The position numbers were made by a program, and so were the translations under genes. Source: Sepiola atlantica (lineage: Eukaryota > Mollusca > Cephalopoda > Sepiida > Sepiolidae). Taken from it: a DNA stretch of 64,000 bases. The number at the start of each line of letters is the position of its first letter. The stretch's first letter is position 1. Below the pieces are notes generated by a model. That model was given only the letters and a program-made list of their open reading frames with translations, was not told the DNA's origin and did no database searches. The stretch is taken from positions 84,067,576-84,131,575 of the forward strand of contig OY744525.1 of the NCBI GenBank assembly GCA_963556195.1. The letters run 5' to 3'. Below, one piece after another: positions 1 through 12,779 of the stretch.

Positions 1-2315
1 ATAAATGACGCTATGATAGACCAGCCGAAATTCGTTCGTTTATGAAACAGAAAACAGTGTGTATCAAAAAGCCAGCAGAAAAAGAAGGAACTAAGAGAAA
101 AACGGTGCGGAAAGGAACGAGTGAAAAAAGACTATCGGAGGACATTGAGAGTATACGTATATGCCATTGGTTTTTATGCATTGTTAGACTGGTCTTCTTT
201 CAGTTTATCAAGAGAAACGTACCAAATGATATGTTATAGTTTGTAAGATACATTTTTTAAGAATGGCTTATTGTATTTAATAGATTTTATTAGCGATCAT
301 TTGGTTGTTGGGTTTTTTCAAAAATTGAAAGAATTCCAAAACCAACTAAAATAATACAATATGAAGTCATGTCACAAGAGAAGTAATTATACAACCTCAA
401 CAAAAAATAACAAAAATGACGACTTTTATTCGAGCAAATGTACAGGGTTGTTGGGTAGTTATTTATTTAATCATCATAATTAGTATTCTTAATTAAAATG
501 CACCAGGGGCTTTCTATGCAAACTATGCTGCACTTTTACTCAATAGCTTTGGAATCCATAAGTGTTTATACTACTACTACTAGTACTACTACTAATAATA
601 ATAATAAGGGAAGACTAAATCTGTACAACGGACAGCAATTATGAAAACAGCTGAAATCTTAAGGATAATCCTCGAATGTGGCAACTAATCCACATAAACT
701 ACCAACATGAACCAGACACATGGAAACTCCAATAGAAGTAAAACAAAAACATGGAATGAACACCAGATGAAACCAAATAAACTGAAACTTCTAAAAAGGT
801 TATAACTCCCCCCCACCCCAAATAAATAAAACATCAGCATCGTCTAATACCACACAAAATAATTGTGAAGGGTCAAGGAGGATGGAAAGACTGAGAAGAG
901 AGAGCTCTAAACTAGATCTCCACTGTCTTTGTAATGGCTATCAAAAGAGTGTACTGAAAATCTAGGGAGATTTGTTGTCACCTAGACTCCAGGGAACACC
1001 ACGGGTTATTATCAGTGAGTAATCATTGATGATGGCCTGTATGAGAACTCCTAATGAGTAATTATAATCATTATTAGTTCTCACACCAGTTATTATCGCT
1101 GATATCTCATTGGTAAAAACAGGTGTTATTCTCTGGAGGCTGAGTGACAGTAATTCTGTGAAAATTTCCAGTACTTCGTGTTTTATCGATCACCATTACA
1201 ACATGTTTAATCACTACATAGCCGATTCAAGCCAGAAAAATTTACACACGGAGCTCGATATCCTTTCAGATATAATTTTATAAGCATATAAGTAATGCAT
1301 TCGAGGTATTTTACATTTTAGTTCAGTTTAATTTGACATTCGATTGTCTTAAGTGGATTAATTAAATCCTTATGTTCATTATACGTTTGGATTTGGATTG
1401 AATGCATAACGACCTTAATGATTTTATTAATACGTTTCTGGCGATTGGATATACTGTGAAACTGCAGTCAACTTTTAAAGCGCGTTGATTTTCGTATTAA
1501 TACGTTCCCCAACAATATATGAAATAATCACTTATATTTAACTACTAGTATACGATTGATCGTTGGCAATAAGTATTGTGCTTCGGATTTGAATAACTTA
1601 GAAGAGGTTGATATGCTAGATTGCACTTATTTTACGAGTCACCACTAATCAAGGTTCAAAGATCACTCAAGGACAAGAGTTAATTGTGTGTGTCAGATGA
1701 ATGGTGAGACAAACACCTTGAGGATTGCAGATCATAGTTGGATCTGGGCTGAAAATGATTACTTAATGAGACGGCTCAACAATAATTTGTTAACATTGAA
1801 CTTGAAAACGACCATGCTGTAGTCTAATGAAAAGCAACACCGTGGTATTGTGTTGGACAGACAGACAGTTCTTGGAAATGAACTATGCTCCTTGAAGTTC
1901 CGTTTAGTTTTAGGTACACAGAGGAAGAAAGGAAACTTATTTGTAGCTAGACGTGTTTTTGTTGTGAGTGTTTTACTGGGGGGAATAGAGATTGTAACTG
2001 AGTGAAGCATCTACCATGAAAATTACGATATAGTAGAGGTGAAAGGAAATTGTTGTTTGTTTTGGATTTTGCAAAGAACAAAAAACAATAAAACATCGAT
2101 GTTTAGTTTATTTTGAGTTAGGAAGTCAATAACTTCAGACAGGCTGATCTGATAGCGCCAATAAGTTATATTTGATATATAGATATGGCCCTTACAGGTA
2201 CTACCACTCCGGGACAGAATGGACCTGGGAGCAATGGAAAGTACGGTGCAACTCCACATTCCCCACAGCTTCCAAGTCGGGACCTCACCACTGGATGCCT
2301 TAAGGTAATACCAAG
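1..2315. other. AT-rich spacer, no gene recognised
   Basis: I see no gene here. Open frames are short and lack recognisable motifs. A small (ACT)n/(AAT)n simple-sequence patch lies at about 570-608. The rest is unique-looking AT-rich DNA. Confidence 0.6.
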
Positions 2316-2668
2316 GACCTTGCTTAATTGGTATCGAATGATTATGGATCTAACCTAATTCAAATCTAATAAATTTGAATTTTCTAATAGGCGGCTGTTC
2401 TGATTTTGTGGCCCTTTAAAATACTCCAAAGAAATTGAAATTTGGGGAATATTTATTAATCGATGTCTAAAATTTATTGTTAAAATTTCACAACATCGGA
2501 GGTATCTAAAGTTTTCCGAAGTGCTTCAATCAGTTTGCCTTTGTGTGAAATTAAATAATCATATCCTACATTACGCAACTTTACGCCTTACATCTCTGTT
2601 CGAAAATTCATAATTATTGGTTAATTATTTTAGGAGTGAACCCTGTACTTACAAATACATAAACTTAT
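2316..2668 (+). repeat. Dispersed repeat family R1, copy 1
   Basis: This roughly 350-bp stretch matches 11320-11694 in the same orientation, with many substitutions and small indels. Shared landmarks include TGCTTAATTGGT near the left end, CTTTAAAATACTCCAAAGAA in the middle, and GGAGTGAA(C/T)CCTGTAC followed by an ACAAATA tail at the right end. The A/T-rich end with a short ACAAATA-type tail would fit an old non-LTR element or SINE-like repeat, but I could not identify the family. Confidence 0.6.
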
Positions 2669-3111
2669 AGGCGTACCTAATATTATATAAATAGATATAT
2701 GTTTATCCAGACGTATCACGACACTTGAGTGTGACTCGAAACGGACAGGTTCTTCAAACTGTGATGCGATTGTTTTATCAGTAGTCGGGAACTGTTACCA
2801 CTGTGGAATTAGCCATTGCAACGTGTAAATAGACATCTACAATTCTTTATAGTCACATAGTTGGCTACACAGTGTTCTATTCGTATACATATATCCAGCG
2901 TTTAGTTTTATGTCTGTAGTATATTTAACGGCAATTCTACACTTCTAAGATTATTTAATGCTGAAACACAACCCGCCTAAGAGATTGTATATGGACAATG
3001 TAACACACGTCGCTATTTTACCCATAACATAGCGAAATTCCTGTTACACCTTCCCTATAGATATTTATTCGGATACGATTCAATAGCTTACGGAGGTTTT
3101 ATTTATTTACT

Positions 3112-3432
3112 CCTCCCCAGGAGTTAGGCACAAGGCCAGTTTTATCTTACTCCCACAAGTAAGATGTGACCCAAGATCGGGTCGGGAAAGTGGGGTTTGA
3201 AAAGCCAGCGCCCGAGAAAGTGAGCACTCTGGCCATTAAAAATTGCCTGGGCAGCCCCGTCGGCATTCCCCGGTAGGGGCGCCTCAGACAGTAAGCAATA
3301 AACTTACTCCTCCCCAAAGAGGGGAGGCAAAGCCTGGGAGGGTGGACCTCCTAGAACTGCACAGGACAGGCGTGCAGTATCCATCGGAACAAATACTACA
3401 CTTTGATCTTAGCCAAAAGGCCAAGAACAAAT
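3112..3432 (-). mobile_element. U2-headed SINE, minus strand, full length (short subfamily)
   Basis: Read on the minus strand, this begins with a U2 snRNA 5' end (GGCCTTTTGGCTAAGATCAA, 3394-3427) and runs through the same GC-rich body seen at 27.9, 28.2, 47.6 and 58.7 kb. The body holds a TCCCCTCTTTGGGGAGGA hairpin, a GAGTAAGTTTATTGCTTACT hairpin, an AATTTTTAAT tract and a hairpin just after it. It ends in a GGAGGAGTAAATAAATAAAA tail. It lacks the CTGGTATTG hairpin of the longer subfamily. I found no clear target-site duplication. Open frames across it are shadows of the conserved GC-rich body and are not genes. Confidence 0.8.
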
Positions 3433-4446
3433 GACTTGCCCCGAACAGAACAGTTTTGCACCACTTTTATGTCAACTTACGAAGATTTAAATCAAGATAT
3501 AATGATAGATGGCGCTGATTATTTTTTTACTTAACGAAGATGTGTCTGCTATGTTACACCTTGAATGATAACCAACAATGTGTATCTTTTATTAGCAGAT
3601 CTAGCAGTAATTAAAATACACACCTTTCGATCGCGCATAAACATGACGTACGTAATCCTCCAAATATTCATGAGGGCGACCGCTATGAAAGGAACACTAT
3701 GTTTACGCTTGTTCAAAAATAACCTATGTTAAAACATGGCTACACAAAAGCTTTTAGACAAAATTTGATCTTATTGATGAACATAGTGTGTCACTCTACA
3801 AGCGAACTAATTCCAATGATTTTCTTACAATGCCATGCCTTTTTTGTAGAACAATTTGTCTTTAGCCTAAAAATACGCCTCAGTTTTCAAATATCACTTC
3901 TTCATTGAAAGCAGTTCTCTTTCCTGGAGCATACTTTTGAGGTCTACAAACAGTTAGTAGTTACCGAGTGCCAGATCTAGAGAATCGGATGAGTACGGAA
4001 GCAATTCAAAGTGCAATTAATGTAGTTTTGCCATTGTTATAATTGGCTTGTAACACGGTGCATTGTCTTGGTGAAAGGACACTTTTTTTCTTTTTGACTT
4101 ATGACCGTTTTGGGGCGATTTTTTTTATTTATTGATACGCACCAATAATGCTATATTATAATAGCTCTTGATTCCAAAGGAACCCTATAAAAAAAATACG
4201 TTGCACATCGCAAACGACGTAGGCTAAAACCTTGTCTGCTGCTGTTTGTGTGTTTGGCTTACTGCCGATTTGACTACGCCTTGAGTCAAACTTGAAACTT
4301 AAATTTGATGACTAAACGATCGTTGCCTGATTTGACTATGACCGATGTCAGCTTTCAAGAGTAACATAACTGATAAATTATTAATTAGAAATATACGTAG
4401 GCTGGAATTGTCTATAATTGAAATAGTAAGTTATATAGTAAAACTA

Positions 4447-4479
<33 letters not shown>

Positions 4480-4516
4480 TTAAATTATTTATACCTATAG
4501 ACGCTAGCGTTTCAAG

Positions 4517-4593
<77 letters not shown>

Positions 4594-6102
4594 CATTGCG
4601 TAAACATGAAACACGGGTGTTCGTAAGTAAAACTAATTAAATATTTACATAAAAAATATTGTTACCGTCCACTAAAAAAACAAGAATTGGGCCTCTAAGA
4701 GAATTCATAATAAGCTATCAATCTAGACGTAAAGGGATGTTGCGGCCTCTGCTGTTAAACACTATATGACTAAGAGTACAGTATATGTCCGCCGATTCGA
4801 CATCATATGACATTTTAATTCTCTTCTTTCCCACGTTAATTGATGGTGGCCTAGGGATTGGATAATTATATTTGTCCTTGTTAGCTCCTTACATCAAGTG
4901 GCTTCATGCTTTGTCTGGAGCGATTTCCATTAAAAAAAATACAAGGATGCAGAGTCAAACGTAACTTTGCAACAAGGTTCGAATCCGACGACCGGCAGAA
5001 ACTATCATCTACTACACTGAAAATTGCGTCACCATAAAACACATTTGTCTGTAAGTTAAACTAATTAAATATTTATATAAGAAAGCTTATGTCTATATAT
5101 ATGGTTCATTTTTAGATATGTAATTGATACACTAAGGCACAATGTGACAACGTTGATCCAACGGATAAAGGGTTCTATAGTTTACTTCTATTTGTTAACA
5201 AACGATGACAACTAGTTTTGTTTTGTTTTGTTTTTTTGCTTCTAGCTGGCTTCCATATACATGTTTTTGTTTTAGGGGCGGCATTTTTTTTCTTTGTTTT
5301 TGGTTGGACTAAAGCTTTTTTCGTCTATCAACAAAATAATAGGATTTTTCGGCAGGGAAAAATCCGTGTTGGAACCTATCATTTACAAGTAGGGTAGATG
5401 AAAACTCGCGGACGCAAGTTATCAGAGGAACGCTTCTTGGAAGTCATTATTGCAATTGACAGGACTGCGTTTACTGCCGCCTCTAATGACGACGTCAAAG
5501 ACGAGCTCTTAAAACGCGGTGACGCCCGGTCTCATCAATGACTGACGTGAACAGAAAACGTTCTTTCATTTATTTATTTTTTTTTTTTGGCTTCAGAGAT
5601 TGTTTTTGTTTTATTATGTTTTTTTTTTTTGTTTTACCGCGGTTCTTTGCTGATCGGACGCGTTGTATTATTCTTTTGCTTGATTTTTTTTATTTTCTAT
5701 GCCAGTTTTGTTTGGGCGTTCTACCAGCAGAAATTAATAACACGATAGAACGCCGCATTTAAAAAAAAAAGAAGAAAAATCTCAGGCTTAGATATGCGTG
5801 TTTACGAGAACCCGTGTTTGGTTTCGTTTGGGGGTAAGGTGCTCAAAATGAGAATTAGTTGTCGATGAGGAGAGGGTGAACAAAATAGGTGTTGGTTTGA
5901 TGTCGGTGCTGAAAGAATAAACAAAAATATATAAAAAGGACCCGATATTTCGATTAAAGAGTTCGATTTATTGATTCAGTCTCCGCTTTGGCTTTTATTA
6001 TGAGAAGGACAATTTTATGATTTTCTTTGGGGGCTTTTTGTATCTATCTTCTATTCAGTATTGCGCACTTTTCTTTTTGTGTGTTCTTATTTAGGAAGGT
6101 AA

Positions 6103-6188
<86 letters not shown>

Positions 6189-6428
6189 AGCCACATTGCT
6201 AAGTCGTAAAAACGACGAAGTACGTGGCTGTAGATAACTATATTTTATATATGAATATAGGCTTTCCTTTAGGTGGAGCACTCGAGCGAAGCAACTAATA
6301 ATTTCTACTTCGCACTGAGGCAATGCCCCTCCGTAAAAATAGGAGTATACTTTCACGTATGTGTATCGTAAATAAATAATATAAATAAATAAATAACAAC
6401 ATTTATAATGCAATACAATTTTTCTCAC
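3433..6428. other. AT-rich spacer with microsatellites
   Basis: No gene recognised. It holds (TA)n runs at about 4447-4470 and 4519-4589. A tRNA-type B box, GGTTCGAATCC, lies at about 4977-4987; this may be the relic of a tRNA-derived SINE, since no convincing A box or cloverleaf surrounds it. Confidence 0.55.
6107..6185. repeat. (TA)n followed by (GA)n microsatellite
   Basis: A TA run (about 6110-6134) passes directly into a run of about 25 GA dinucleotides (about 6136-6185). The predicted peptides across it are low-complexity artefacts. Confidence 0.95.
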
Positions 6429-6433
6429 TACAA

Positions 6434-6470
6434 CTAGGAAATTCGTAGCGCAGTTAGTAGAGCGACGGAC
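6434..6470 (+). other. tRNA-like 5' fragment with A-box motif
   Basis: TAGCGCAGTTAGTAGAGCG matches the D-arm and A-box layout of a tRNA gene. It breaks off into other sequence and then a (TA)n run (about 6485-6520), so there is no anticodon or T arm. It is probably the head of a decayed tRNA-derived SINE rather than a functional tRNA. Confidence 0.45.
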
Positions 6471-6482
6471 ATCATTCACTTT

Positions 6483-6521
<39 letters not shown>

Positions 6522-7023
6522 CGCGGTCTGTACACCGCTCCTTTGTTTATTTTTTAATCAGACGCCTTCTTGGAAAAATAAAAATGCAGCGGCTGCTGAT
6601 TAGCTCTTTCACGACTATGACGTGGAAAACTAATGGCTCCTGCTGGTTTGTCATTGTTTTTCCGAGTAGAAGCTTCTAGAACATATCCCCAGACGGGATT
6701 TCGCATGTATTCCCTATTTTTCAGACTGGAAAAATAAACATCTGATTTTTGGAAATAGCTGAGGTGAATATAAACACGGTCATCTGACTTTCAAACGATA
6801 TTTGCCCACGATAAATTCCGCCAGGAATTATTTTTAATCATTTGTTTGTTTAAGCCAGCGGCTGTAATGGCTTTCGTTCTAAATGTATTCACCAGGTTTT
6901 CACACAAAAGTCAAGTCCAATCATTCGGTCTTTAATCTTAAGGCCGTGTTATTGTTCATACCGCGTCGAGGATACGTTCTCGACAATCGGTCTATTTGAA
7001 CTAGATTGACCTTTTTCTCTCTC

Positions 7024-7078
7024 ATTATGTATTGATTCTAAGTTGAGCCCAGCCGGCCAGACGAGTTATGGTTGGTTC
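7024..7078 (+). repeat. Dispersed repeat family R2, fragment 1
   Basis: A short piece with TATTGATTCTAAGTTGA followed by a CCAGACGAG-like block. It resembles the stretches at 9722-9800, 12550-12632 and 14058-14142. The family is unidentified. Confidence 0.45.
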
Positions 7079-7315
7079 TGTTCAGCTTTAGGGGGGGGGC
7101 AGCCTCCCAGGTTTAACCTTCTCACTTTTCGTAGGAATTAGTTTCTTGCTAATCGTCTTAAGCGCCTCTACCGAGGAATGCCGACGGGGCTCTTCAGGCA
7201 TTCTTTTTTTTAGAGCTAGAGTGCTTAGCTTCTGGAGCACTGGATTTTCCTTCAAACTCACCTACCGACCTTGTTCAACATCTTCCTGCGGTGGGAGGGG
7301 AGTAAATACTAGTTG
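7079..7315 (+). mobile_element. Degenerate, 5'-truncated U2-SINE body
   Basis: The order of landmarks follows the SINE body: a CAGCCTCCCAGG block, a degenerate copy of the TTGCTTACT hairpin, CTCTACCGAGGAATGCCGAC with GGGGCT just after it, an ATTCTTTTTT tract, an AGTGCTTAGC...GGAGCACTGG hairpin, a CCGACCTTGT block and a GGGGAGTAAATAC tail. The U2 head is missing. Divergence is much higher than in the copies at 27-28 kb, so this is an old insertion. Confidence 0.65.
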
Positions 7316-7397
7316 TACTCGGGGTTCAGCAGACTTCCAAGAAGAAAATTGTCGAGCCAGAGATAGGAACCCAGCAGAAAAAACAAACAGCTTTTTT

Positions 7398-7690
7398 CAA
7401 GGCTAAATCAGACTACTTGCGATAAAACTTTTTTACTATTGCTACTGCCTGCTCTAGTCTGTTCCTTCCAATCTCCATCAGTCCAGCTCTCTCTTGGAGT
7501 CCAGCTTTCTTCAGAAGTTTCCAGTCGTTCAACACTCTGTAGCAGATACCAGCACTCTGCATCAGTCCGTGGCAGACTCCAGCAGCCAGCAGCAGCCCTC
7601 GATTCTCTTAGCAATCAAATAGCCCTATTCAGACTACTTGCGATAATTTTATCACGCTCGGCTGCTACCTGCTAAATTCACCTGATTCCA
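7398..7690 (+). repeat. Local CAG/CTC-rich repeat with duplicated end motif
   Basis: The motif CAGACTACTTGCGATAA occurs at about 7409 and again at about 7629. Between them lies DNA rich in CAGCA, CTCCAG and TCCAGT words that opens frames on both strands. No conserved protein is recognisable, so I treat it as repeat-like sequence. Confidence 0.4.
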
Positions 7691-7944
7691 GTTTGTCTCT
7701 TCCAGTCTTCAACAGCCTGCAGCACTCACCAACAATATGCAGTATTCTCCGGCAGACCACAGTTCACTCCAAAAGATCCTGCCCTTGGTCACAACCACAC
7801 GGACAAACCCACCTGAGGCACCTCATCACACCTCAACGACGTCGACACACATCTCTGTGTTACACCAGAGAGAAATAGAAGGAAAGAGGAATAAAAAGAT
7901 AAAGAATGGGAAGAGAGAAAAGGCGGGAAATGAAGATGAGTAAG

Positions 7945-8683
7945 TAGAGAGCGGGAGTGATAGAGATAGGGGATATAACATACTTTATGAATAGACTAAA
8001 CGCCCCAACAGGTCACGGGACGTTTAGTATAATACGAAAACTTATAATTGTGCTTGGTTGATTGTTTTTACACGCAATGCATTAGATGGAGGAATGAGAC
8101 GAGAAGTGATGTAAGGCGGGGAGAGGGTTATTAAAAACAGGATTCTGAATGTGAAGTACATTTTAATTTTATCTTCAATCACAGCCCAGAATAAATGTTA
8201 GTATTCTATAGATTGGATTAAGATGATGTTTTTGTTAATATTGATAAACGTTTAAAAATATTGTAAATAACAATGTAGTAATAAGATTTCTTCAAATTTA
8301 ATACATGTTTATTGAACTTCTAATAACAGCAATTATTTTAAAATATTTATTAATTTACTTTCCAAATCAGTACTCAGTATCTTAACTCATGAACTTACTT
8401 CCAATGTGAACCCTGTAAAATTGACATTTACTCGCATAAGGAGTCTAACTGCTGTCCGTTTGTTTGAAAAATAAATGGTGCTTGAATGAAGCAATATTTA
8501 TATTTGAGATTACCCACTCATGGTCTCGCAGCCAGTCAGACACCTCAGAATAGACTTGCTCATCTAAGTATAATAACACATCACATCCTGTTTATAAACA
8601 AATTGTTGGCTTCTATCTAAGATTTTTTAATTCGAGCTCAATTCGAGCACCCACTCAATAGATTCAACGGGTGACAGTTTGGC

Positions 8684-8685
<2 letters not shown>
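7945..8685. other. AT-rich spacer, no gene recognised
   Basis: AT-rich sequence without a recognisable gene or repeat. It ends at a (TA)n run at about 8688-8740. Confidence 0.5.
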
Positions 8686-8741
<56 letters not shown>

Positions 8742-8752
8742 CATGATAAATG

Positions 8753-9117
8753 CCAGTATACTGAAATCATATGCCCTTAATAGGGTTAAGATGAAAATTC
8801 ATATACCCTAAATGTACAAAAGCAAGGAAATTCCAAAAAGTTTACACTTTTATTGTCATTAAGGGTATGCAAGCACAACAGGGCTATGTATTTTAATGGT
8901 AGGAATTTTTCTTCAGCGCACCTTACACACTTCATCCACTCATGCATAGCGATTTATACTGTAGTGATGTGATAATGAAATGGTTTGGTTGATATGTAGT
9001 CATACCTTTAATGACAATAAAAGTGTAAAAATTTGGGAATTTCCTTGCTTTTGTAGATTTAGTGTATATGAATCTTCATCTTAACCCTATTAAGGGCATA
9101 TGATGTCAGTATACTGG
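8753..9117. mobile_element. MITE with ~117-bp terminal inverted repeats
   Basis: The left arm (8753-8870) and the reverse complement of the right arm (9000-9117) match over about 117 bp with roughly 90 percent identity. Both begin CCAGTATACTG and contain ATGCCCTTAATAGGGTTAAG and ACAAAAGCAAGGAAATTCC. About 130 bp of unique sequence lies between them and there is no transposase frame. This is the form of a non-autonomous DNA transposon able to fold into a long hairpin. No clear target-site duplication could be assigned, so the superfamily is undetermined. Confidence 0.85.
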
Positions 9118-9545
9118 AATTTTTCATATAAATCTCACTACTTTTGCAAAAGCTATGCCTCAATACAATGCCTTCTCATAAGGTTTTTTAGAATTTTCTG
9201 GAAAACTAAGGTATATGGTAAACTGACATTAAAATGCCATCAACTAGACCCTAGAACCTCTATCTCTGCCAAAAATCAGCTGAATCCATCAAATAGTTGA
9301 TGAGATACAGGGTGACACATACGTACGTACACACAGATAACATGATTTCATGATTGAACTTTCTGAATCTCTGGGTTTCATTGACTAATGATGCTGAAAT
9401 TCTACACACTTATAGAACCTATCTAATAAAAATGTTATGCAAAGTTTTTACTTATTGGTTTATGAGTTATGATTGATCAAAGAAACGAGATTTCCAGCAT
9501 AGGCCATTCATGTAGTCTATTAAGGGATAGAGCGCTCTCGCGCCT
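9118..9545 (+). other. Spacer, possibly old repeat; ends at microsatellite
   Basis: No gene. The stretch around 9260-9345, with a GATGAGATACAGGGTGACAC-like motif followed by ACGTACGTACACACA, looks like the 3' end of an old retroelement, but I cannot assign it. A TA/TC-rich microsatellite follows at about 9551-9632. Confidence 0.35.
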
Positions 9546-9578
9546 ACCTTGATATATATATATATATATATCTATATA

Positions 9579-9636
<58 letters not shown>

Positions 9637-9721
9637 AATTACAAGAAAATAATTCCAAATAAGAATTTTGCCCCTAGGAATGTTTAAGTCAAGACTGATA
9701 TTCGTAAGAGAGTGTGTCTCA

Positions 9722-9800
9722 TAATGTATTGGCTCTAAATTGACCCCAGGAGACCAGATGGTCGAATTGGAAAACCACCTTAGATTGATTGATGATAGAC
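9722..9800 (+). repeat. Dispersed repeat family R2, copy 2
   Basis: TCTAAATTGACCCCAGGAGA, then CCAGATGGTCGAATT, then TAGATTGATTGATGATAGAC. The same order of blocks recurs at 12550-12632 and 14058-14142. Confidence 0.6.
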
Positions 9801-10505
9801 AATGGAAAGTCCCTGACCAGCACGATATTTTACGAGTTTTGTTTCATTTTGTCTCTTTGATGGCATATCGACTATTTTTATGCCATTTGGTGCCGACAAT
9901 GAATACCGATTTTCAACGAGTAATAGTATACAGTTAGTTAAACACCAGTCACTATCTTACCTATAGCCGAAAGGATATTGTAGGTAAATTTTTATCAAAT
10001 ATATTACTACGTTATTGAACATAATGAACGCGACATTGCATCCGCTGGGGAAGTCCCAATTTGAGGAGTGTGGAGTCACTTATAGTTACCATCATTCCAA
10101 AGTTCACTTCGACTCGGAGTGGTAGTAGCAGTTGGATTTTCAGCTAATAATGGTTAAATATAAAGGGTCCTGGCACACCACATGGAACTGTCTCGGATAA
10201 TATTGTGTAATGTGTATGTGCCTATATCGTCCTACCTCCCCAAATCTATTTTTCCAGCCATTTCTACTTATTTAGTTGCCTACCCTATTAACTGCTCAAT
10301 CTTCTCCCTCTCTCTCTCCCTCCCTCTCTCTCTCTCTCTCCATTAACTTTCCTATGTATGACACAAAACCGCGTTCAGTGGTAAGGCCACATTTTTTATA
10401 TTTTAGAACGTGTGAAATTGTTCCTGGAATATGATTACTCGCAGGTCCACCCTTACCGGAAGAGATAGTAACTTTCATGATCCATTCTATTAATTATAGA
10501 ATCGA

Positions 10506-10758
10506 TGCTTAGGGCTCAACTCTACGTTGAGCAGCAAGATAAGTCAAAGTGCCAAGCACATCAAAATGCTGGTTCATAATAAGTTCCATTATGCTCAGAT
10601 GGGCAAGTCCATTCTCTGTGTTCTGATTGGCTGAGATTCTTAAGTGGCCATTCTAGTATATAAATGTTCATTCATTCGAATAAGTATTCTTCTATGAGAT
10701 GGATGCTAGTTGAGGCCGTTATGCCGGTAAGTGTTAGTTTGATTCTATATGGATAAAT
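10506..10758 (+). repeat. Dispersed promoter-like repeat family R3, copy 1
   Basis: This is one of four copies in the window (also 15725-15905, 17488-17720, 61905-62190), all on the plus strand. Shared blocks are ATGCTCAGATG(GGCAAG), TTCTGATTGGCTG (an inverted CCAAT box), then about 25-30 bp later a TATATAAA-type box (10657-10664), TTCATTCGA, and GCCGTTATGCCGGTAAGTGT at the right end. The CCAAT and TATA spacing resembles a pol II promoter, as in the U3 of a solo LTR. No LTR ends or duplications were found, so the class is open. Confidence 0.6.
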
Positions 10759-10759
10759 A

Positions 10760-11319
10760 ATATTTTTATCGGTATTTAAAATATTTATTTGTTTTTGTTT
10801 GATATGAAAAGATTTTTTGTTTCAAGGAAAACAAGAAATTTCTAAACAATCCTATGTTGTAAAGAAAACATTTTTGGTCAGAAATGATTATTCAGATGCG
10901 AGTAACGAATGTAAAAGTTTGAATAACAACATTAATGGCTGTATCGCTTTTTGACATGATCCAATTCTTTTAAAAATTATAGTAAGTATTACGTGAGTTT
11001 TGAAATTAGCAAGTTTTTATAATTATATAAATAACTAAGTGTACCTACTTTTTATTTCCTTTTAGTTTGGTAATTTTCATATTTTTAATCGCATAAACAC
11101 TTTCGGGGGTTTAGCTCTTAAATTTACAAATAAATAGAAAACTACACGTCCGAGAACGGGTAAAATTCATTTCCTGTGTGTCTCCAGTATCTAGTTCCCT
11201 TACGAAAACTAAACTCAAGATATAATGCTATTAAAACTTATGTCTAAAATCTTTATTTCAATTATAATCGTCATTCATTTCATGTAAAAAAATATGGCTT
11301 AAGAAATTGAAATGCGTGG
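10760..11319. other. AT-rich spacer, no gene recognised
   Basis: No gene or repeat recognised in this stretch. Confidence 0.5.
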
Positions 11320-11694
11320 AATCCTGCTTAATTGGTGTCTAATCACTATGGATCACATTCAATGCAAATCTGAAATATTTGAAGTTTTAGATGAGAGGTT
11401 GGTATCAGTATTAGGCCCCTAAGACTCTTTAAAATACTCCAAAGAAACTGAAATTTCGGGAATTTTTAAAAATTAATGTCTAATATATAGTGTTAATATT
11501 TTACACAAATCGTAGGTTTCTAAATTTTCAGGAAGGGCTTCAGCTGCCTTTTTACTATCTTTGCACAAAACTGAATTAAATTAAATATAGCCGACATTAC
11601 GACCTATTACGCATAGTAGGTGTGTTTCAAATTTCATAATGATCGGTTAATTTGTTTAGGAGTGAATCCTGTACATACAAATATATAACCATAT
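11320..11694 (+). repeat. Dispersed repeat family R1, copy 2
   Basis: Partner of 2316-2668 in the same orientation. The divergence between the two suggests an old family. Confidence 0.6.
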
Positions 11695-12549
11695 ACACAT
11701 ATCTGAGATGATAAGCTAAGAGCTATACGACCATATTAGTAAGCAGGTCGATAGAGAAATGGAGAGTGCTGATTATGTGACGATTGCAAAAATGTGGAAA
11801 CTGGCCCCGTACTTATTCTCTGGAGTGTGATGAGAAGGGAGTGTAGACAAATTAGGCATTCGATTATTCTCTCTCTGTTATGTAGTAGTCAACATTTTCC
11901 CTTGCCTCCTATGCTAAACTATTTTAAATAGGATTTTACAAAGTTCGGTTAGGACTTGACGCAATTATATTTTTGATTTCAATAAATAATCGGTTATTAG
12001 TAAATAAAAAAGTAGTAATGTGTAAGTCACGTAGTCACGGATAACACACAGCCACGCGGAGCGCGGTCACACAATTGTATGACTATATAGATAAACAGCC
12101 AAATGAGCAGTCAGGCCGATAGAGAGGAGGCTTCTGATTAGGTGAGGAGTGAAAAGAAAATGAAACTATCTAGTATAAAGTATATAGTGTGCGAGCGAAA
12201 GATAAGCTAGAAATATGATTTAAAATATCGTTTTAATGTATGTTATTGCATTTCTGAGTTTAATTAATATTCGATTTACAGTAAATGTAAAAATAATTAC
12301 ATGTGCAATTATCGAAGTTACATTGACACAAGCAAAACACACACGTTAAGTTGTTTCGTAATTATATAAATATAGGTAAAAGTATGTTCTTCTTAATGCT
12401 GTACGCGACTAAGAGATGCGTTAGTGTGTATGGGACTTGACATGCTTGGCATTATAGTTGTTTATTAATGTTTCCTTTTTCTTTTATTACAAAGTATAAA
12501 GAAGACAGTTGGCGTCATGACTTGAATTCTTCAGCTATCTGCAGACCTT
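11695..12549. other. AT-rich spacer, no gene recognised
   Basis: No gene recognised. There is a weak internal echo: a phrase of the type CCGATAGAGA(A/G) followed by TGATTA(T/G)GTGA occurs near 11750 and again near 12118, so this may be an old diverged duplication. Confidence 0.4.
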
Positions 12550-12632
12550 AGGTATTGATTACAAATTGCTCCCATGAGTCTACATGGTCAAACTGAAATG
12601 AAAGCCTAAAATTGATTGATGATAAATTACCG
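12550..12632 (+). repeat. Dispersed repeat family R2, copy 3
   Basis: The same block order as 9722-9800, including AAATTGATTGATGATAAATT. It is followed by CA-rich sequence and a (TA)n run at about 12705-12772. Confidence 0.55.
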
Positions 12633-12704
12633 TGTTTGTGTGTAAATGCAAAGTCAATCTCCTGACCATAAATCAAGTTCACACACACACACATACATAT
12701 ATAC

Positions 12705-12772
<68 letters not shown>
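12705..12772. repeat. (TA)n microsatellite
   Basis: About 34 TA dinucleotides. The predicted YIYIYI-type peptides on both strands are artefacts. Confidence 0.95.

Positions 12773-12774
<2 letters not shown>

Positions 12775-12779
<5 letters not shown>

Noticed and set aside
4977..4987. Intact tRNA gene around the B box
   Set aside because: The B box is perfect, but no A box at the right distance and no acceptor or anticodon stems are visible.
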